Source of the DNA: Tatumella saanichensis
GTDB lineage: Bacteria; Pseudomonadota; Gammaproteobacteria; Enterobacterales; Enterobacteriaceae
DNA: 64,000 bases
Assembly (NCBI RefSeq): GCF_000439375.1
Contig: NZ_ATMI01000019.1
Span: 33,055 to 97,054 of the forward strand
Direction: 5' to 3'
Under the pieces are notes generated by a model. It was not told the DNA's origin. It searched no databases and was given only the letters and a program-made list of their open reading frames with translations. Position 1 is the stretch's first letter, and each line of letters opens with the position of its first letter. Of the stretch, positions 1-10,579 are shown in pieces. Both the position numbers and the translations under genes were made by a program.

Positions 1-531
1 TGCGAAGCGCAGCTGCCAGATCCTACGGCGATGTGTGTGGCGACTGTGGATGCTGACGGCCAGCCCTATCAGCGTATTGTCCTGCTCAAAGAGTATGATG
101 ATAACAGTATGATCTTTTATACCAACCTTGGCAGCCGCAAAGCACAGCATCTCAGCCAGAACCCGAAAATTTCCCTGCATTTTCCTTGGCAAATGCTGGA
201 CCGCCAGATCATGGTGTTGGGAGAGGTTGAAAAACTGTCTGCGACCGAGGTGATTAAATATTTCCACAGCCGCCCGCGAGACAGTCAGATCGGAGCCTGG
301 GTCTCTCGCCAGTCGAGCCGTATTTCGGCACGTGGTGTGCTGGAAGGAAAGTTTCTCGAAATCAGTCAGAAGTTTATGCGCGGTGAAGTGCCACTACCTG
401 ATTTCTGGGGCGGCTACCGGGTAAAAATTAATACCATGGAGTTCTGGCAGGGGGGCGCGCGCCGTCTTCACGACCGCTTTATCTATCAATATCAGGATCA
501 GTGCTGGAAAATTGATCGCCTAGCACCCTGA
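1..531 (+). CDS. pdxH: Pyridoxamine/pyridoxine 5'-phosphate oxidase, 3' part
   Basis: FMN enzyme that oxidises pyridoxine or pyridoxamine 5'-phosphate to pyridoxal 5'-phosphate in the cytoplasm. The reading frame is open from base 1 ([10 protein letters not shown] before the first internal Met at base 31), so the N-terminal quarter (family length about 218 residues) lies outside the window. Family signatures are intact: [19 protein letters not shown], the [17 protein letters not shown] block that contacts FMN and substrate, FWQGG, and the canonical C-terminus KIDRLAP. It sits upstream of tyrS and pdxY, the same order as E. coli pdxH-tyrS-pdxY, so B6 salvage genes flank tyrS. Identification is certain; only the start is missing. 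Confidence 0.97.
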   Translation, partial: CEAQLPDPTAMCVATVDADGQPYQRIVLLKEYDDNSMIFYTNLGSRKAQHLSQNPKISLHFPWQMLDRQIMVLGEVEKLSATEVIKYFHSRPRDSQIGAWVSRQSSRISARGVLEGKFLEISQKFMRGEVPLPDFWGGYRVKINTMEFWQGGARRLHDRFIYQYQDQCWKIDRLAP

Positions 532-666
532 TTTAGTAAAATAAGCCTATGCAGGGCTGGAACAGTTCGGTTTCGCGTTTTATTCTATGTCCCTGATTTT
601 TTTTCTGCGACTGCGCGGTACGCTGCATGGCAGCACAGGTGCAGTCTGCTTAATTTGGAGTCGTTG

Positions 667-1941
667 ATGACCAGCAGTAACCTGATACAACAATTACAGG
701 AAAGGGGCCTGATCGCCCAGGTAACGGATGAAAAGGCGTTATCAGAGCGACTGGCAGAAGGGCCGATTGCACTGTATTGCGGTTTTGATCCGACCGCTGA
801 TAGCCTGCACCTGGGCCATCTGGTGCCGTTACTTTGCCTGAAGCGTTTTCAGGATGCTGGTCATAAACCGGTAGCACTGGTCGGCGGCGCAACGGGACTT
901 ATCGGTGATCCAAGTTTTAAAGCCAGCGAGCGTAAGCTGAACACTGCGGATACCGTCGGTGAGTGGGTCGAGAAAATCCGCAATCAGGTCGCGCCTTTCC
1001 TGGATTTCGACTGCGGTGATAATAGCGCGATTGCGGCCAATAACTACGACTGGTTTGGCGGCATGAATGTGCTGACCTTCCTGCGCGATATCGGTAAACA
1101 CTTTTCTGTTAATCAGATGATTAATAAAGAAGCGGTTAAACAGCGCCTCAACCGTGATGATCAGGGTATCTCTTTTACTGAGTTCTCCTACAATTTGCTG
1201 CAGGGCTATGACTTTGCTTGTCTCAACGAGCGCCACGACGTTAGCCTGCAGATTGGTGGCTCGGATCAATGGGGCAACATCACCTCTGGTATCGACCTGA
1301 CTCGTCGTCTGCATCAAAATCAGGTATTCGGCCTGACAGTTCCCCTGATCACCAAATCTGATGGCACTAAATTCGGTAAAACCGAAGGTGGTGCAGTGTG
1401 GCTGGATGCGACTAAAACCAGTCCTTACAAGTTCTATCAATTCTGGATCAATACTGCCGATGCAGACGTTTACCGCTTCCTGAAATTCTTTACCTTTATG
1501 AGCATTGAAGAGATCGATGCCCTGCAGGCGGAAGACGCTAACAGCGGTAAAGCACCACGGGCGCAATATGTTCTGGCGGAGCAAGTTACCCGTCTGGTGC
1601 ACGGTGAAGAAGGCCTCAAGGCGGCCAAACGTATTACTGAAAGCCTGTTTGCGGGCACCTTAAGTGCACTGAGCGAAGCGGATCTGCTGCAACTGGCTCA
1701 GGATGGTATGCCGTCTATCAGCCTCAATGCAGAAGATGATCTGCAGCAAGCGCTGGTGGTTGCCGGTCTGGTGCCTTCTCGTGGACAAGCACGGACCCTG
1801 ATCTCTTCTAACGCGGTCTCGGTAAATGGCGAGAAACAATCTGATGCGGAATACCGTTTCAGTGACGACGATAAACTGCACGGGCGTTTTACCGTTCTAC
1901 GTCGTGGTAAAAAACATTACTGCCTGATCAACTGGCAATAA
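667..1941 (+). CDS. tyrS: Tyrosyl-tRNA synthetase
   Basis: Class I aminoacyl-tRNA synthetase that charges tRNA-Tyr. The HIGH-type motif is HLGH (residues 48-51), the KMSKS-type loop is KFGKT near residue 235, and a C-terminal S4 RNA-binding domain ([18 protein letters not shown]) follows. I chose ATG 667 rather than the in-frame TTG at 655: GGAG at 657-660 is correctly spaced as its ribosome site, and the product is then 424 residues, the E. coli length. It is followed by a strong terminator, so it is transcribed separately from pdxY. Confidence 0.98.
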   Translation: MTSSNLIQQLQERGLIAQVTDEKALSERLAEGPIALYCGFDPTADSLHLGHLVPLLCLKRFQDAGHKPVALVGGATGLIGDPSFKASERKLNTADTVGEWVEKIRNQVAPFLDFDCGDNSAIAANNYDWFGGMNVLTFLRDIGKHFSVNQMINKEAVKQRLNRDDQGISFTEFSYNLLQGYDFACLNERHDVSLQIGGSDQWGNITSGIDLTRRLHQNQVFGLTVPLITKSDGTKFGKTEGGAVWLDATKTSPYKFYQFWINTADADVYRFLKFFTFMSIEEIDALQAEDANSGKAPRAQYVLAEQVTRLVHGEEGLKAAKRITESLFAGTLSALSEADLLQLAQDGMPSISLNAEDDLQQALVVAGLVPSRGQARTLISSNAVSVNGEKQSDAEYRFSDDDKLHGRFTVLRRGKKHYCLINWQ

Positions 1942-1951
1942 TGCATGTACG

Positions 1952-1977
1952 AAAAAGGCCGGTTTCCGGCCTTTTTT
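1952..1977 (+). terminator. Rho-independent terminator of tyrS
   Basis: GGCCGG-TTT-CCGGCC stem preceded by A5 and followed by T7, ten bases after the tyrS stop codon. Confidence 0.92.
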
Positions 1978-2008
1978 TATTTCTGATAGGGTATGACAGC
2001 GTCTAATA

Positions 2009-2872
2009 ATGAAAAATATACTGGCAATACAATCTCATGTTGTTTACGGGCACGCAGGTAATGCAGCGGCAGAGTTCCCAATGCGCCGTATGGGGGCCAA
2101 TGTCTGGCCACTGAATACGGTACAGTTTTCTAATCACACGCAATATGGGCATTGGACCGGAACGGTCATGCCGGCTAGCCATCTGACAGATATTGTTAAA
2201 GGCATTGCCGACATTGACCGACTTAAAACCTGTGATGCAGTGCTGAGTGGTTACTTGGGGTCGGCGGAGCAGGGCGAACAGATCTTAGAGATTGTTCGTC
2301 AAGTGAAAGCTGCCAACCCCAATGCATGGTATTTCTGTGATCCGGTTATGGGCCATCCGGAGAAAGGCTGTATCGTGGCACCAGGCGTTGCCGAGTTTCA
2401 CTGCCATTCAGCCCTGCCAGCCAGTGACATTGTTGCGCCGAACCTGCTGGAGCTGGAATTGCTCAGTGGCCGTCAGGTCAGTGATATCGATGAATGTATC
2501 CAAGCTTGCCGCCAATTGATCGAACGCGGACCACGTATTGTACTGGTGAAACATCTGTCCCGCGCTGGGCGACGCAGTGATCAGTTCGAGATGCTGCTGG
2601 TGACTGCTGACGAAGCGTGGCATATTCATCGGCCGCTGGTGGACTTTGGGGTCCGTCAGCCGGTTGGTGTCGGTGACCTGACCAGTGGACTGCTACTGGT
2701 GGACCTACTGCACGGTGAATCCCTGCAAGATGCACTGGAACATGTCACAGCAGCGGTCTATGAAGTGATGATTAAAACCCACCAGATGGGCGAATATGAG
2801 CTGCAATTGGTAGCCGCCCAAGATCAAATTGCCCGCCCAGTGCATGTTTTCAAGGCTGAAAAAATCAGCTAA
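2009..2872 (+). CDS. pdxY: Pyridoxal kinase, PdxY type
   Basis: ATP-dependent kinase of the ribokinase superfamily that phosphorylates pyridoxal to PLP in the B6 salvage pathway. The 287-residue product opens with [18 protein letters not shown], the substrate-binding N-terminus, and has [14 protein letters not shown] and [11 protein letters not shown] in the middle. The C-terminal anion hole [13 protein letters not shown] carries the catalytic Asp. Length and order (after tyrS) match E. coli pdxY. A hairpin/T-tract lies immediately downstream. No frameshift is seen. Confidence 0.97.
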   Translation: MKNILAIQSHVVYGHAGNAAAEFPMRRMGANVWPLNTVQFSNHTQYGHWTGTVMPASHLTDIVKGIADIDRLKTCDAVLSGYLGSAEQGEQILEIVRQVKAANPNAWYFCDPVMGHPEKGCIVAPGVAEFHCHSALPASDIVAPNLLELELLSGRQVSDIDECIQACRQLIERGPRIVLVKHLSRAGRRSDQFEMLLVTADEAWHIHRPLVDFGVRQPVGVGDLTSGLLLVDLLHGESLQDALEHVTAAVYEVMIKTHQMGEYELQLVAAQDQIARPVHVFKAEKIS

Positions 2873-2880
2873 TCCGTTCT

Positions 2881-2907
2881 GCCCGTGATATCTTGCGGGC
2901 CTTTTTG
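2881..2907 (+). terminator. Terminator of pdxY
   Basis: GCCCG / CGGGC stem (2881-2885 with 2896-2900) followed by CTTTTT, starting nine bases after the pdxY stop. Confidence 0.75.
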
Positions 2908-2945
2908 ACAGGTTCAGATAGATGACATAATCCACCTCAGTCACT

Positions 2946-3143
2946 GTGAGCAAGCTACAGTGTTTGATCGCTGGACACTTCAACACGCTGTACGGTGATC
3001 CAATTCGTCAGATCACTCAGCATGGCGCAGACTACACCACCGTATCACTGCTCTATCCGCAGCGCCGTCACATCCTGCATCGTGTTAGGCGCTTTGACTA
3101 TCTGACGAGAATATTGCGAGAAAAACTGGGGCATCGACCATAA
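2946..3143 (+). pseudogene. C-terminal remnant of a LysR-family regulator
   Basis: A 65-codon open frame (GTG start, no good ribosome site) whose second half, TTVSLLYPQRRHILHRVRRF followed by DYLTRILREKL, resembles the C-terminal end of LysR-type regulators (typical pattern: P-V-S-L-L-Y-P-x-x-R-H-L-S-x-R-V-R-x-F-x-D-W-L). No helix-turn-helix or co-inducer domain precedes it, so this looks like the leftover tail of a deleted gene. In E. coli gstA occupies the position between pdxY and dtpA; no gst gene is visible here. The match is from memory of the family pattern, so confidence is moderate. Confidence 0.5.
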
Positions 3144-3171
3144 AAAAAGCCAGTCAGTGAACTGACTGGCT
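3142..3171 (-). terminator. Terminator of dtpA
   Basis: Perfect 11-bp stem AGCCAGTCAGT (3148-3158) / ACTGACTGGCT (3161-3171). The A-run at 3142-3148 becomes the U-tract on the minus strand. It lies 20 bases beyond the dtpA stop and overlaps the end of the LysR remnant. Confidence 0.9.
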
Positions 3172-3191
3172 GAGATATCGAGGGAAGAAGA

Positions 3192-4655
3192 TTAATCGCG
3201 GATCATCTTATTCAGCAGCGGGGCTGACAGCAGCATGGCCACTGCAATCACCAGCGTCACCTCACCGATCTGTTTAAAGACTTCGCTGTAGACCTGCAAA
3301 GAAGCATGTGCATCGGTAATCCCCACAGGAACAGCCATTTTACTGGCGACAAATCCGGAAACCACTGCCGCACAAGCGGTCGTCAGGAACCAAGAGCCCA
3401 TAATGAAGCCCATCAGGCGCTGCGGAACAAGTTGTGCCACCATCGCCAGGCCCAGACCAGAGATCATCAGTTCACCCACGCTCTGCAGTGCATAGCTTAA
3501 GATCAGCCAATTTACCGAGACGATACCCTGTTCATTCGCGTAAGTTGCACCCAGTGGCAGCACCAGGAAGGCGGCTGAACACAGGAACATACCAATGGTA
3601 AATTTCATCGGCATTGGCAGGCTAGTACCTAACTTGTTGTACGTCGCCGCCAGTAATGGGCTGGCCACCATGATCCAGAACGGGTTCAAGGCTTGGAACT
3701 GTTCAGGCTCGAAGGTGATCCCGAAAATCTCATGACTAACATTGCGGATAGCAAAGAAGTTCAAAGAGGTTGGCATCTGCATGTACAACACGAAGAACAC
3801 CACAGCTTCCAGCATCAGTACAAAGGCGACGATCATCTTACGACGGGCAACACCTTTCAGCGCGAAGGTCTCTTTAGCAAACAGCAGCAGAATACCAATT
3901 GCCACTACTAATAATGCCCAGCGAGCCACCTGCTGGTGGTGCAGCAACCAGGTCGAAATCACAACCAGCACTACTACGCCGACGATGGTGGTCAACAACT
4001 TGCCCATATTGACCGGTGCGAAGTCCGGCGCTGAGCCGTGGTTTTTTACCAGCGACTTTAGGCTTAAGAAGTTGATCAGAGTGATGACCAGACCGATCAC
4101 TGACAGGGAAAACGCAACACTCCAGCCGTATTTGGCTGCCAGCCACGGGGTCAGCATCATCGAGAACAGAGAACCGATGTTGATCGACATATAGAACATG
4201 GTGAAGGCACCGTCGAGACGGGAGTCACCTTTTTCATAACAGGTCGACAGCAGGGAAGATGGGTTGGCTTTAAACAGACCGCTACCCACTGCGATGGCCG
4301 CCATGCCAATATAAACCATCGATGTCTGGTGGCCAGAGAAGGCAATGAAGGCATAGCCAATGGCCAGCACAATCACACCCAAGGTCAGAACACGTTTGGT
4401 ACCGAGGACTTTATCCCCTAACCAGCCGCCAATAGCGATCAGGCCATAAACTAGTGCGCTGAATGAAGAGAACAGGGTGACCGACTCGGCTTCCGACATA
4501 CCCAGTTGTTTGACTAGGTAGACCGCCATAATGGCCTGTAGCCCGTAATAACCAAAACGTTCCCACAACTCAACGGTAAAGATGAGATAGAACGCTTTAG
4601 GTTGCCGAAAAGCATTCAGGCTGGGTGCCTGATTTTGTTTGTTTGCAGTGGACAC
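3192..4655 (-). CDS. dtpA: Proton-dependent di/tripeptide permease DtpA
   Basis: POT/PTR-family inner-membrane symporter (487 residues) that imports di- and tripeptides with protons. The ExxER proton-coupling motif is seen as [10 protein letters not shown] near residue 30. The PTR signatures [15 protein letters not shown] and [23 protein letters not shown] follow, then about 12-14 hydrophobic helices including [21 protein letters not shown]. The product matches E. coli DtpA (TppB) throughout and has the same neighbour, nth. It is a monocistronic unit with its own terminator and a 550-base AT-rich upstream region. E. coli dtpA is OmpR-dependent; I did not identify an OmpR site here. Confidence 0.95.
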   Translation of the reverse strand: MSTANKQNQAPSLNAFRQPKAFYLIFTVELWERFGYYGLQAIMAVYLVKQLGMSEAESVTLFSSFSALVYGLIAIGGWLGDKVLGTKRVLTLGVIVLAIGYAFIAFSGHQTSMVYIGMAAIAVGSGLFKANPSSLLSTCYEKGDSRLDGAFTMFYMSINIGSLFSMMLTPWLAAKYGWSVAFSLSVIGLVITLINFLSLKSLVKNHGSAPDFAPVNMGKLLTTIVGVVVLVVISTWLLHHQQVARWALLVVAIGILLLFAKETFALKGVARRKMIVAFVLMLEAVVFFVLYMQMPTSLNFFAIRNVSHEIFGITFEPEQFQALNPFWIMVASPLLAATYNKLGTSLPMPMKFTIGMFLCSAAFLVLPLGATYANEQGIVSVNWLILSYALQSVGELMISGLGLAMVAQLVPQRLMGFIMGSWFLTTACAAVVSGFVASKMAVPVGITDAHASLQVYSEVFKQIGEVTLVIAVAMLLSAPLLNKMIRD

Positions 4656-5150
4656 ATTTACCTCTGTGTAAAGTATTCCTGTTTTTTGACAGGAATTAAG
4701 TACATACCATGCCTCATGTCGGGCATGACTTTGTGGTTTTATGAGAGTCAGAGTTTTGATGAAGTCAACGGCATCTCAGTGCACAGGTTATGATTTAATC
4801 ACGCCCATGAAGGATAAGGTAGCTGTTAACATCAAAAACCCCGGTCCCGGTGTTATTTAATGTTGTGAAGTGATGATTTCTCCGCAGCGGAGCATAATAA
4901 ATTCACGCTCGGAATGCAAAAAAGATATAATAAGCATGCTGTGCTATTTATATCGCAAAACTATTACTTAATATGTCATCGAATGATTAATGCAAAGTGA
5001 ATTATCCTACCATTATGCCATTTTTAGCTTATTGTATTCTGATGTAAGATAGGAGGAATCTGAGTCAAATCTGACAAAAAAAGGCAGGGATCACAAGGTT
5101 ATTTTAGCCTTTTAAAAAAGAACTCGCTTAACTCACTGATTTGAGATAAA
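4656..5150. other. AT-rich intergenic region upstream of dtpA
   Basis: About 500 bases between dtpA (leftward) and the nth terminator. It must contain the dtpA promoter, but I cannot place it with confidence. No convincing coding frame, tRNA or repeat is seen. Short hairpin-forming stretches occur (around 4838-4850 CCCCGGTCCCGG). The strongly AT-rich 4920-5130 part is the kind of sequence nucleoid proteins bind, which is only an inference. Confidence 0.5.
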
Positions 5151-5186
5151 AAAAATCCCGCAAAAACGGTACGTTTTAGCGGGATT
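5151..5186 (-). terminator. Terminator of the rsx-nth operon
   Basis: Stem AATCCCGC (5154-5161) / GCGGGATT (5179-5186) with an inner AAAACG/CGTTTT extension. The poly-A run before it is the U-tract on the minus strand. It lies 16 bases past the nth stop. Confidence 0.9.
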
Positions 5187-5202
5187 GATGGTGAAAGAGA
5201 GA

Positions 5203-5835
5203 CTATTCGGTTTTTTCTCGATACTCGCAAAGATCCTCAATCAGACAGGAACCACAGCGTGGTTTACGAGCAATGCAGGTATAACGACCGTGTAAAATCA
5301 ACCAATGATGACAGTCGACCTTAAATTCTGCTGGCACCACTTTCAGTAACTTCTCTTCTACCTGGTCCACATTTTTGCCCACAGCAAACCCCGTGCGATT
5401 AGAAACGCGGAAAATATGCGTATCGACGGCAATAGTTGGCCATCCAAAGGCGGTATTCAACACTACATTCGCGGTTTTACGTCCAACGCCAGGTAGCGCT
5501 TCCAACGCTTCACGGTTTTCCGGTACCTGGCCCTGATGCTTTTCCAGTAGTATGCGGCAGGTTTTGATAACATTGACCGCTTTGGTATTGAATAGGCCGA
5601 TGGTTTTAATCGCCTCGCGAACACCTTCTTCGCCGAGTTCCAGCATTTTTTCTGGCGTCGGCGCCTGAGCGAATAAACTGACTGTCGCTTTATTGACGCT
5701 GACATCGGTTGCTTGGGCGGACAACAGTACGGCGATCAACAGCTCGAAAGGTGATGAGAAATTAAGCTCGGTGGTGGGGTGCGGGTTGTTGTCCCGCAAC
5801 CGGCTTAAAATCTGATAACGCTTTTCTTTATTCAC
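5203..5835 (-). CDS. nth: Endonuclease III, DNA glycosylase/AP lyase
   Basis: Base-excision repair enzyme removing oxidised pyrimidines. The 210-residue product has the helix-hairpin-helix LPGVGRKTAN with catalytic Lys120, catalytic Asp138 (VDTHIFR) and the [4Fe-4S] ligands C187, C194, C197 and C203, at E. coli numbering. The start codon is GTG (5835-5833), whose G is also the last base of the rsxE TAG stop, so nth is translationally coupled to rsxE as last gene of the rsx operon. Sharing an operon with an iron-sulfur electron-transfer complex is conserved in enterobacteria. Confidence 0.98.
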   Translation of the reverse strand: MNKEKRYQILSRLRDNNPHPTTELNFSSPFELLIAVLLSAQATDVSVNKATVSLFAQAPTPEKMLELGEEGVREAIKTIGLFNTKAVNVIKTCRILLEKHQGQVPENREALEALPGVGRKTANVVLNTAFGWPTIAVDTHIFRVSNRTGFAVGKNVDQVEEKLLKVVPAEFKVDCHHWLILHGRYTCIARKPRCGSCLIEDLCEYREKTE

Positions 5836-6563
5836 TACGCTTTCCCTGAGCCAGCCTGTGCCGTGGTCATCGCCGCAGGGGCTGCTGACTGCTGGCTCAC
5901 CGCCTGCTCTGCCTTACGGGCTGCACGTTCACGGCTACGTTGATCAATTAGGTATTTAGCCGCCAGCAACATGCCCAGACCGATAAAGGCCCCCGGCGGT
6001 AACATGGCCAGCAACATCGGTGAATCAAAATGGAAGACCTGTACCCGCAGAACTTTTGCCCAAGGCCCCAGTAGCTGGTCTGCACCATTGAAAATAGTGC
6101 CGTTACCGATCACTTCACGCAGTGAGCCGAGGGTGACCATGGCAAAGGTGGCGCCGATACCGATCGAGAAGCCATCCAATGCCGACAGCGCGACATTCGA
6201 CTTAGAGGCGACGGCTTCAGCACGGCCAACTACAATGCAGTTAGTGACGATCAGCGGAATAAAAATCCCCAGTGACTGATAAAGGCTGTGGGCATAGGCG
6301 CTGATCACCATCTGCACGCAACTCACCACCGAGGCGATGATCATTACGTAGATAGGAATACGGATCTCCGCCGGCATCCAGCGGCGGGATAACGAAATGG
6401 CACTGTTAGTAATGGTCAATACTAAGGTAGTAGCCAGACCCAGTCCCAAGGCGTTGGTAGCAGTCGAGGTGACTGCCAGCAGTGGGCACAGGCCCAGCAG
6501 CTGAACCAGTGCTGAGTTATTTTTCCATAACCCGCCAATCACCAGTTTTTTAGCTTCACTCAT
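5835..6563 (-). CDS. rsxE: Electron transport complex subunit RsxE
   Basis: Integral membrane subunit of the Rsx/Rnf complex, which uses NADH and ion flux to keep the SoxR iron-sulfur cluster reduced. The 242 residues form about six hydrophobic helices with [21 protein letters not shown] and [16 protein letters not shown]. These two conserved Cys-containing membrane segments are shared with RsxA, with which it forms a paralogous pair. The C-terminal tail ([14 protein letters not shown] onward) is polar and low complexity. It overlaps rsxG by four bases and nth by one. Confidence 0.96.
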   Translation of the reverse strand: MSEAKKLVIGGLWKNNSALVQLLGLCPLLAVTSTATNALGLGLATTLVLTITNSAISLSRRWMPAEIRIPIYVMIIASVVSCVQMVISAYAHSLYQSLGIFIPLIVTNCIVVGRAEAVASKSNVALSALDGFSIGIGATFAMVTLGSLREVIGNGTIFNGADQLLGPWAKVLRVQVFHFDSPMLLAMLPPGAFIGLGMLLAAKYLIDQRSRERAARKAEQAVSQQSAAPAAMTTAQAGSGKA

Positions 6564-7189
6564 GGGTTATCTCCACAATCAGGCAGCGATGAAAGCTGCG
6601 AAGGCAGCGTTTCAATAAACAGGGTTGTTCGTTTAGTGGCATTCACCACGGCGCGCGGCGTAATGGTGGCGCCGGTAAACTGGTCAAAGTCACCACCGTC
6701 TTTTTTCACTGCAAAATGTTTGTCGTCAGCGCCATGCACCACTACGCCAGCAAAATGGGTGATCCAATCCGAAATACGTAACTCAATCTTATCGCCCAGT
6801 CCTGGGGTTTCATGTTGCTCGGTAACACGTACTCCCAACACCTTGCCGCTAAAATCGGCACCCACTAACATCTGAATATTACCAGAATAACCATCCGGCG
6901 CTGTAGTCTCTAGTGCGACTGCCACCGGTTTCCCATCTTTTCTGGCCAGGTAGAGGTGGTGTGGGTCCATATTACCCAATGCGGCGTTACGCACCACGTA
7001 GCACTCTTTCTGCAGCCTATTATTATACAGTGAAGGCGGGACCACCTGATCCAGTAGAGATTTCTGCTCTAAGGCCATTTGATGTTCCACGGTCGGTTTG
7101 GTCACCATATTAATCACCGCGGTCATACCGGTGGTAATGGCGGCGAACACCGCCAGGGTAACGCCATTTTTGCGGATAGTATCGAGCAT
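6560..7189 (-). CDS. rsxG: Electron transport complex flavoprotein RsxG
   Basis: Membrane-anchored periplasmic subunit (209 residues) with a covalently bound FMN. One N-terminal helix ([20 protein letters not shown]) is followed by an FMN-binding domain. The attachment motif is F-T-G-A-T-I-T near residue 170, with the flavin esterified to a Thr of S/TGAT in the family. [13 protein letters not shown] is the second conserved block. The gene is packed between rsxD (3-base gap) and rsxE (4-base overlap) in the operon order A-B-C-D-G-E-nth. Confidence 0.96.
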   Translation of the reverse strand: MLDTIRKNGVTLAVFAAITTGMTAVINMVTKPTVEHQMALEQKSLLDQVVPPSLYNNRLQKECYVVRNAALGNMDPHHLYLARKDGKPVAVALETTAPDGYSGNIQMLVGADFSGKVLGVRVTEQHETPGLGDKIELRISDWITHFAGVVVHGADDKHFAVKKDGGDFDQFTGATITPRAVVNATKRTTLFIETLPSQLSSLPDCGDNP

Positions 7190-7192
7190 CGG

Positions 7193-8251
7193 TTAGTCCT
7201 TGCGATGGCCATACACCCGGGGTTGAGTGTAGTAATCAATAAGCGGAACACAGATATTTGCCAGCAATACAGCAAATGCCACGCCGTCTGGATAGCCACC
7301 AAAGCTGCGGATAAGCCAAGTCAGCAGGCCGATTAACGCCCCATAAATCAGGCGGCCTTTGTCGGTGGTTGACGCTGAAATCGGGTCGGTGGCGATAAAG
7401 AATGCCCCCAACATGGTGCCACCGGAGAACAGATGGATCATCGGTGACGCTAAGGTTCCCGGTGACAGCCACCATCCCAGGGTGGCACAGACTGCCAGTG
7501 ACGCCAGCACACTGACCGGGATGTGCCAGCGGATAGTGTTGTTTGACAGTAAAAATAACCCACCTAACAGGAAACCAATGTTGATCCACTGCCAACCTTG
7601 ACCCGCCAGTACACCATGGAAGATAGGCTCAGCCAGCAGCTGTTCAGCGGAGTGTCCAGCGCGTAGTCCGGTTTTAAAACCATCCAATGGCGTGGCCTGA
7701 CTGACGCCATCGACCCCCATTTGCAGAGCCTGCATCCCCAAGCCACTACTGGTGTGAGAGGTGAAAATCATACTCAGGCTATCTGCCAGTCCCGGAGTGA
7801 CCGATTGCAGTGATTCCGGCGGTAACCAACTGGTCATCTGCACTGGGAAAGAGATCAGCAGCACCACATAACCGACCATTGCAGGGTTAAACGGGTTCTG
7901 GCCGAGGCCGCCGTATAGTTGTTTGGCAATAATGATTGAAAAGGCAGTACCAAGAACAATCAGCCACCAAGGGGCCAGCGGCGGTAAACTCACCCCCAAT
8001 AACAGTGCAGTCAGTAGGGCAGAGTTATCTTTTAATACCGGCATCACCGGCTGCTTGCGTAATGTTAAGACTAGGCCTTCACAGACCCAGGCGGTAATGG
8101 CGGCCAGTGCTACCTGGATCAGGCTACCGTAACCAAAAAAGACCCATTCAGCCGCCACACCCGGCACCGCAGCCAGCAGGACCAGAGTCATAATTCGGTC
8201 AGTACTGCGTCGGTTATGGGTATAGGGGGAGCTTGCTATACGAAAAGCCAT
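7193..8251 (-). CDS. rsxD: Electron transport complex subunit RsxD
   Basis: Integral membrane flavoprotein subunit of Rsx (352 residues, about nine to ten helices). The predicted FMN-attachment Thr lies in [13 protein letters not shown], the usual S-x-A-T-P-L context. Further conserved parts are [44 protein letters not shown] and [22 protein letters not shown]. Its stop codon directly abuts the rsxC start upstream (8251/8252), consistent with co-translation. The family shares fold with NqrB. Confidence 0.96.
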   Translation of the reverse strand: MAFRIASSPYTHNRRSTDRIMTLVLLAAVPGVAAEWVFFGYGSLIQVALAAITAWVCEGLVLTLRKQPVMPVLKDNSALLTALLLGVSLPPLAPWWLIVLGTAFSIIIAKQLYGGLGQNPFNPAMVGYVVLLISFPVQMTSWLPPESLQSVTPGLADSLSMIFTSHTSSGLGMQALQMGVDGVSQATPLDGFKTGLRAGHSAEQLLAEPIFHGVLAGQGWQWINIGFLLGGLFLLSNNTIRWHIPVSVLASLAVCATLGWWLSPGTLASPMIHLFSGGTMLGAFFIATDPISASTTDKGRLIYGALIGLLTWLIRSFGGYPDGVAFAVLLANICVPLIDYYTQPRVYGHRKD

Positions 8252-10579
8252 TTAGTCCTCAGATGTCGTCTTTTGCAACTCAGGCGTCGCGGAAGGTTGA
8301 TGTTCTTGTCTCTGCGCCGCTTTTTTAGCTTTGGCACGGGCAATGGCGGCGGCTACCGCGGCTTTACGTGGATCCTGTTCCACTGTCGCCGACTCAGCAC
8401 TGGCAGACTCAGGTTCCGCCGCTTGTGCCGCTTTTTTGGCTTTGGCCCGGGCAATGGCGGCGGCTACCGCAGCTTTACGTGGATCCTGTTCCACTGTCGC
8501 CGGTTCAGCACTGACAGACTCAGGTTCCGCCGCTTGTGCCGCTTTTTTGGCTTTGGCTCGGGCAATGGCGGCGGCTACCGCGGCTTTACGTGGATCCTGT
8601 TCCACTGTCGCCGACTCAGCACTGGCAGACTCACTTTCCGCCGCTTGTGCCGCTTTTTTGGCTTTGGCCCGGGCGATGGCGGCGGCTACCGCAGCTTTAC
8701 GTGGATCCTGTTCTACTGTCGCCGGTTCAGCACTGACAGCCTCAGGTTCCGCCGCTTGTGCCGCTTTTTTGGCTTTGGCCCGGGCAATGGCGGCGGCTAC
8801 CGCGGCTTTACGTGGATCCTCTTCCACTGTCGCCGGTTCAGCACTGGCAGACTCACTTTCCGCCGCTTGTGCCGCTTTTTTGGCTTTGGCCCGGGCAATG
8901 GCAGCAGCGACGGCATCTTTACGGGCATCACCCTCGTCGCACGCAGTAGTGGCTGTTTTCTCTGCCTGACGGGCTTTCGCCTGCGCTTTGCGTGCTTCGC
9001 GTTGGGCAATCACCGCGCTGTTATCCGGTACGGCTCCGGCTTGCACCACCACATCATCACCGGCCGGGGCGCTTTTGGCCTTCACCCGCTCTAATGCTGC
9101 CGTGATTTGCTGTTGGTCTGTCGAGGAGACACGACGCTTCGCTTCCGCATGACGGGCCTCTCGGGCCTGTTTCTCGCGTTCTAAACGCTGTTGACGCGCT
9201 TCGAAACGTGCTTTGGCTTCGGCGGTACGCTGTGCTTCGAGATCAATTTCAAGCAGTTCCGCTTTTTCCTGTCGATAATACTGAACCAGTGGAATATTAC
9301 TTGGACAGACATACGCACAAGCCCCACATTCAATACAATCATTGAGGTTGTAGGCACGGGCTTTCTCATGATCGCCACCCTGACAATACCAGTACAGCTG
9401 TTGCGGCAATAAGCCAGCAGGGCAGGCATCGGCACAGGCGCTGCAACGGATACAGGATTGCTCTGCTTGTTTTTCGCCCATCTCACTTGCCGAGGGAGCC
9501 AGCAGACAGTTAGTAATTTTAACCATCGGGACATCAAGAGAAGGCAGTGTAAAGCCCATCAGAGGGCCTCCCATGATCACCATCTGCTGTTCACTGGCCG
9601 TAAAACCTGCCTGTTGTAACAGATGACTGACTGGAGTTCCCAGACGACCCCAGACATTACGTGGCTGGCGTAGAGACTCACCGGTGAGGGTGACGACGCG
9701 GCAGGTTAACGGCTCTCCGTCAACAACGGCGCGTTTTACTGCATAAGCGGTGCCGACGTTCTGCATCAGAACACCGATATCTGCGGAGCGGCCACCATGC
9801 GGTACTTCGCGTCCGGTCAGGATACGGGTCAGCTGTTTCGCGCCACCCGACGGATACTTGGTTGGGATAACACGAATAATCAGGTCAGTATCCTGACCGA
9901 GTGCCGCTTTCAACTCACGGATAGCTTCTGGCTTGTTGTCCTCGATGCCGATAAGCACCTCTTCCGCTTGCAGCACGTAACGCAGAATACGGCAGCCGGT
10001 CAGGATCTCAGCCGCGCAATCCTGCATCAAACGATCATCGGCAGTGATATATGGCTCACATTCCGCCGCATTGATAATCAGGGTCTTGACCCCGTGGCCA
10101 CCTTTCAACTTGGTCGCTGTCGGGAATCCAGCGCCACCTAGACCGGCAACACCGGCTTCATGGATACGGGTGATCAGGACCTGACGATCGACCTGCTGAT
10201 AATCGGCAATAGGTTGGCGCTCGATCCAGCGGTCTTCGCCGTCGGGACGTATAAACACCGAAGGCTCCGACAACCCGGAGGGATGTGCCGTCATATGGGG
10301 TGCAATGGCGGTGACGGTGCCTGAGGTGGGGGCATGGATCGGCAACATCCGGCCGTTACCGAAGGTCAGCGGCTGACCGCGTAACACCTGATCACCGGCT
10401 TTAACCAATAACTCGCCTTCTTGCCCAATATGCTGTTTTAGGGGCAGGATAAACTGTGCTGGCAGCGGGATCTCTGCCAGCGGGGTGCCATTTGATTGGG
10501 TTTTCATCTCCGGCGGGTGAATGCCCCCTTTGAAGTCCCAAATTTTGTCAGCACGAAAACGGGAAAACAGATTAAACAT
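8252..10579 (-). CDS. rsxC: Electron transport complex NADH-binding subunit RsxC with repeat tail
   Basis: Large peripheral subunit (775 residues) that takes electrons from NADH. The N-terminal half has the SLBB/NuoF-like core with [19 protein letters not shown] (nucleotide/FMN site). Two 4Fe-4S motifs follow: [13 protein letters not shown] and [12 protein letters not shown] near residues 375-425. After residue 440 the chain becomes an Ala/Lys/Glu-rich coiled or helical tail ending in a 37-residue tandem repeat (separate entry). E. coli RsxC (740) also has a repetitive tail. The C-terminus overlaps no gene; the start overlaps rsxB by eight bases. Confidence 0.96.
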   Translation of the reverse strand: MFNLFSRFRADKIWDFKGGIHPPEMKTQSNGTPLAEIPLPAQFILPLKQHIGQEGELLVKAGDQVLRGQPLTFGNGRMLPIHAPTSGTVTAIAPHMTAHPSGLSEPSVFIRPDGEDRWIERQPIADYQQVDRQVLITRIHEAGVAGLGGAGFPTATKLKGGHGVKTLIINAAECEPYITADDRLMQDCAAEILTGCRILRYVLQAEEVLIGIEDNKPEAIRELKAALGQDTDLIIRVIPTKYPSGGAKQLTRILTGREVPHGGRSADIGVLMQNVGTAYAVKRAVVDGEPLTCRVVTLTGESLRQPRNVWGRLGTPVSHLLQQAGFTASEQQMVIMGGPLMGFTLPSLDVPMVKITNCLLAPSASEMGEKQAEQSCIRCSACADACPAGLLPQQLYWYCQGGDHEKARAYNLNDCIECGACAYVCPSNIPLVQYYRQEKAELLEIDLEAQRTAEAKARFEARQQRLEREKQAREARHAEAKRRVSSTDQQQITAALERVKAKSAPAGDDVVVQAGAVPDNSAVIAQREARKAQAKARQAEKTATTACDEGDARKDAVAAAIARAKAKKAAQAAESESASAEPATVEEDPRKAAVAAAIARAKAKKAAQAAEPEAVSAEPATVEQDPRKAAVAAAIARAKAKKAAQAAESESASAESATVEQDPRKAAVAAAIARAKAKKAAQAAEPESVSAEPATVEQDPRKAAVAAAIARAKAKKAAQAAEPESASAESATVEQDPRKAAVAAAIARAKAKKAAQRQEHQPSATPELQKTTSED
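8312..8929 (-). repeat. 111-bp tandem repeat encoding 37-residue units in RsxC
   Basis: Five full units plus a partial sixth, starting on the minus strand at 8929, 8818, 8707, 8596, 8485 and 8374. Spacing is exactly 111 bases, and units 2-6 each carry one GGATCC (8814, 8703, 8592, 8481, 8370). Each encodes [20 protein letters not shown] followed by Q-A-A-E-x-E-x-x-S-A-E-x-A-T-V-E-Q. Units 2-5 are nearly identical at DNA level, implying recent duplication or gene conversion. The first unit (D-A-R-K-D) and last (Q-R-Q-E-H-Q) are diverged edges. Confidence 0.95.

Noticed and set aside
829..1602. 257-codon open frame antisense to tyrS
   Set aside because: Fully overlapped by tyrS, no ribosome site, no family resemblance.
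3742..4194. 150-codon plus-strand frame inside dtpA
   Set aside because: Antisense shadow of a well-conserved transporter; composition is Thr/Asn-rich nonsense.
8312..8929. Regularly spaced direct repeats that could suggest a CRISPR array
   Set aside because: Units are 111 bases with no unique spacers and are in frame within rsxC.
8216..9094. Long plus-strand open frame of Gly/Phe/Arg-rich repeats (and a second 212-codon Ala-rich one) opposite rsxC
   Set aside because: Both are reflections of the 111-bp repeat on the other strand; rsxC on the minus strand is a recognised conserved protein and explains the periodicity.
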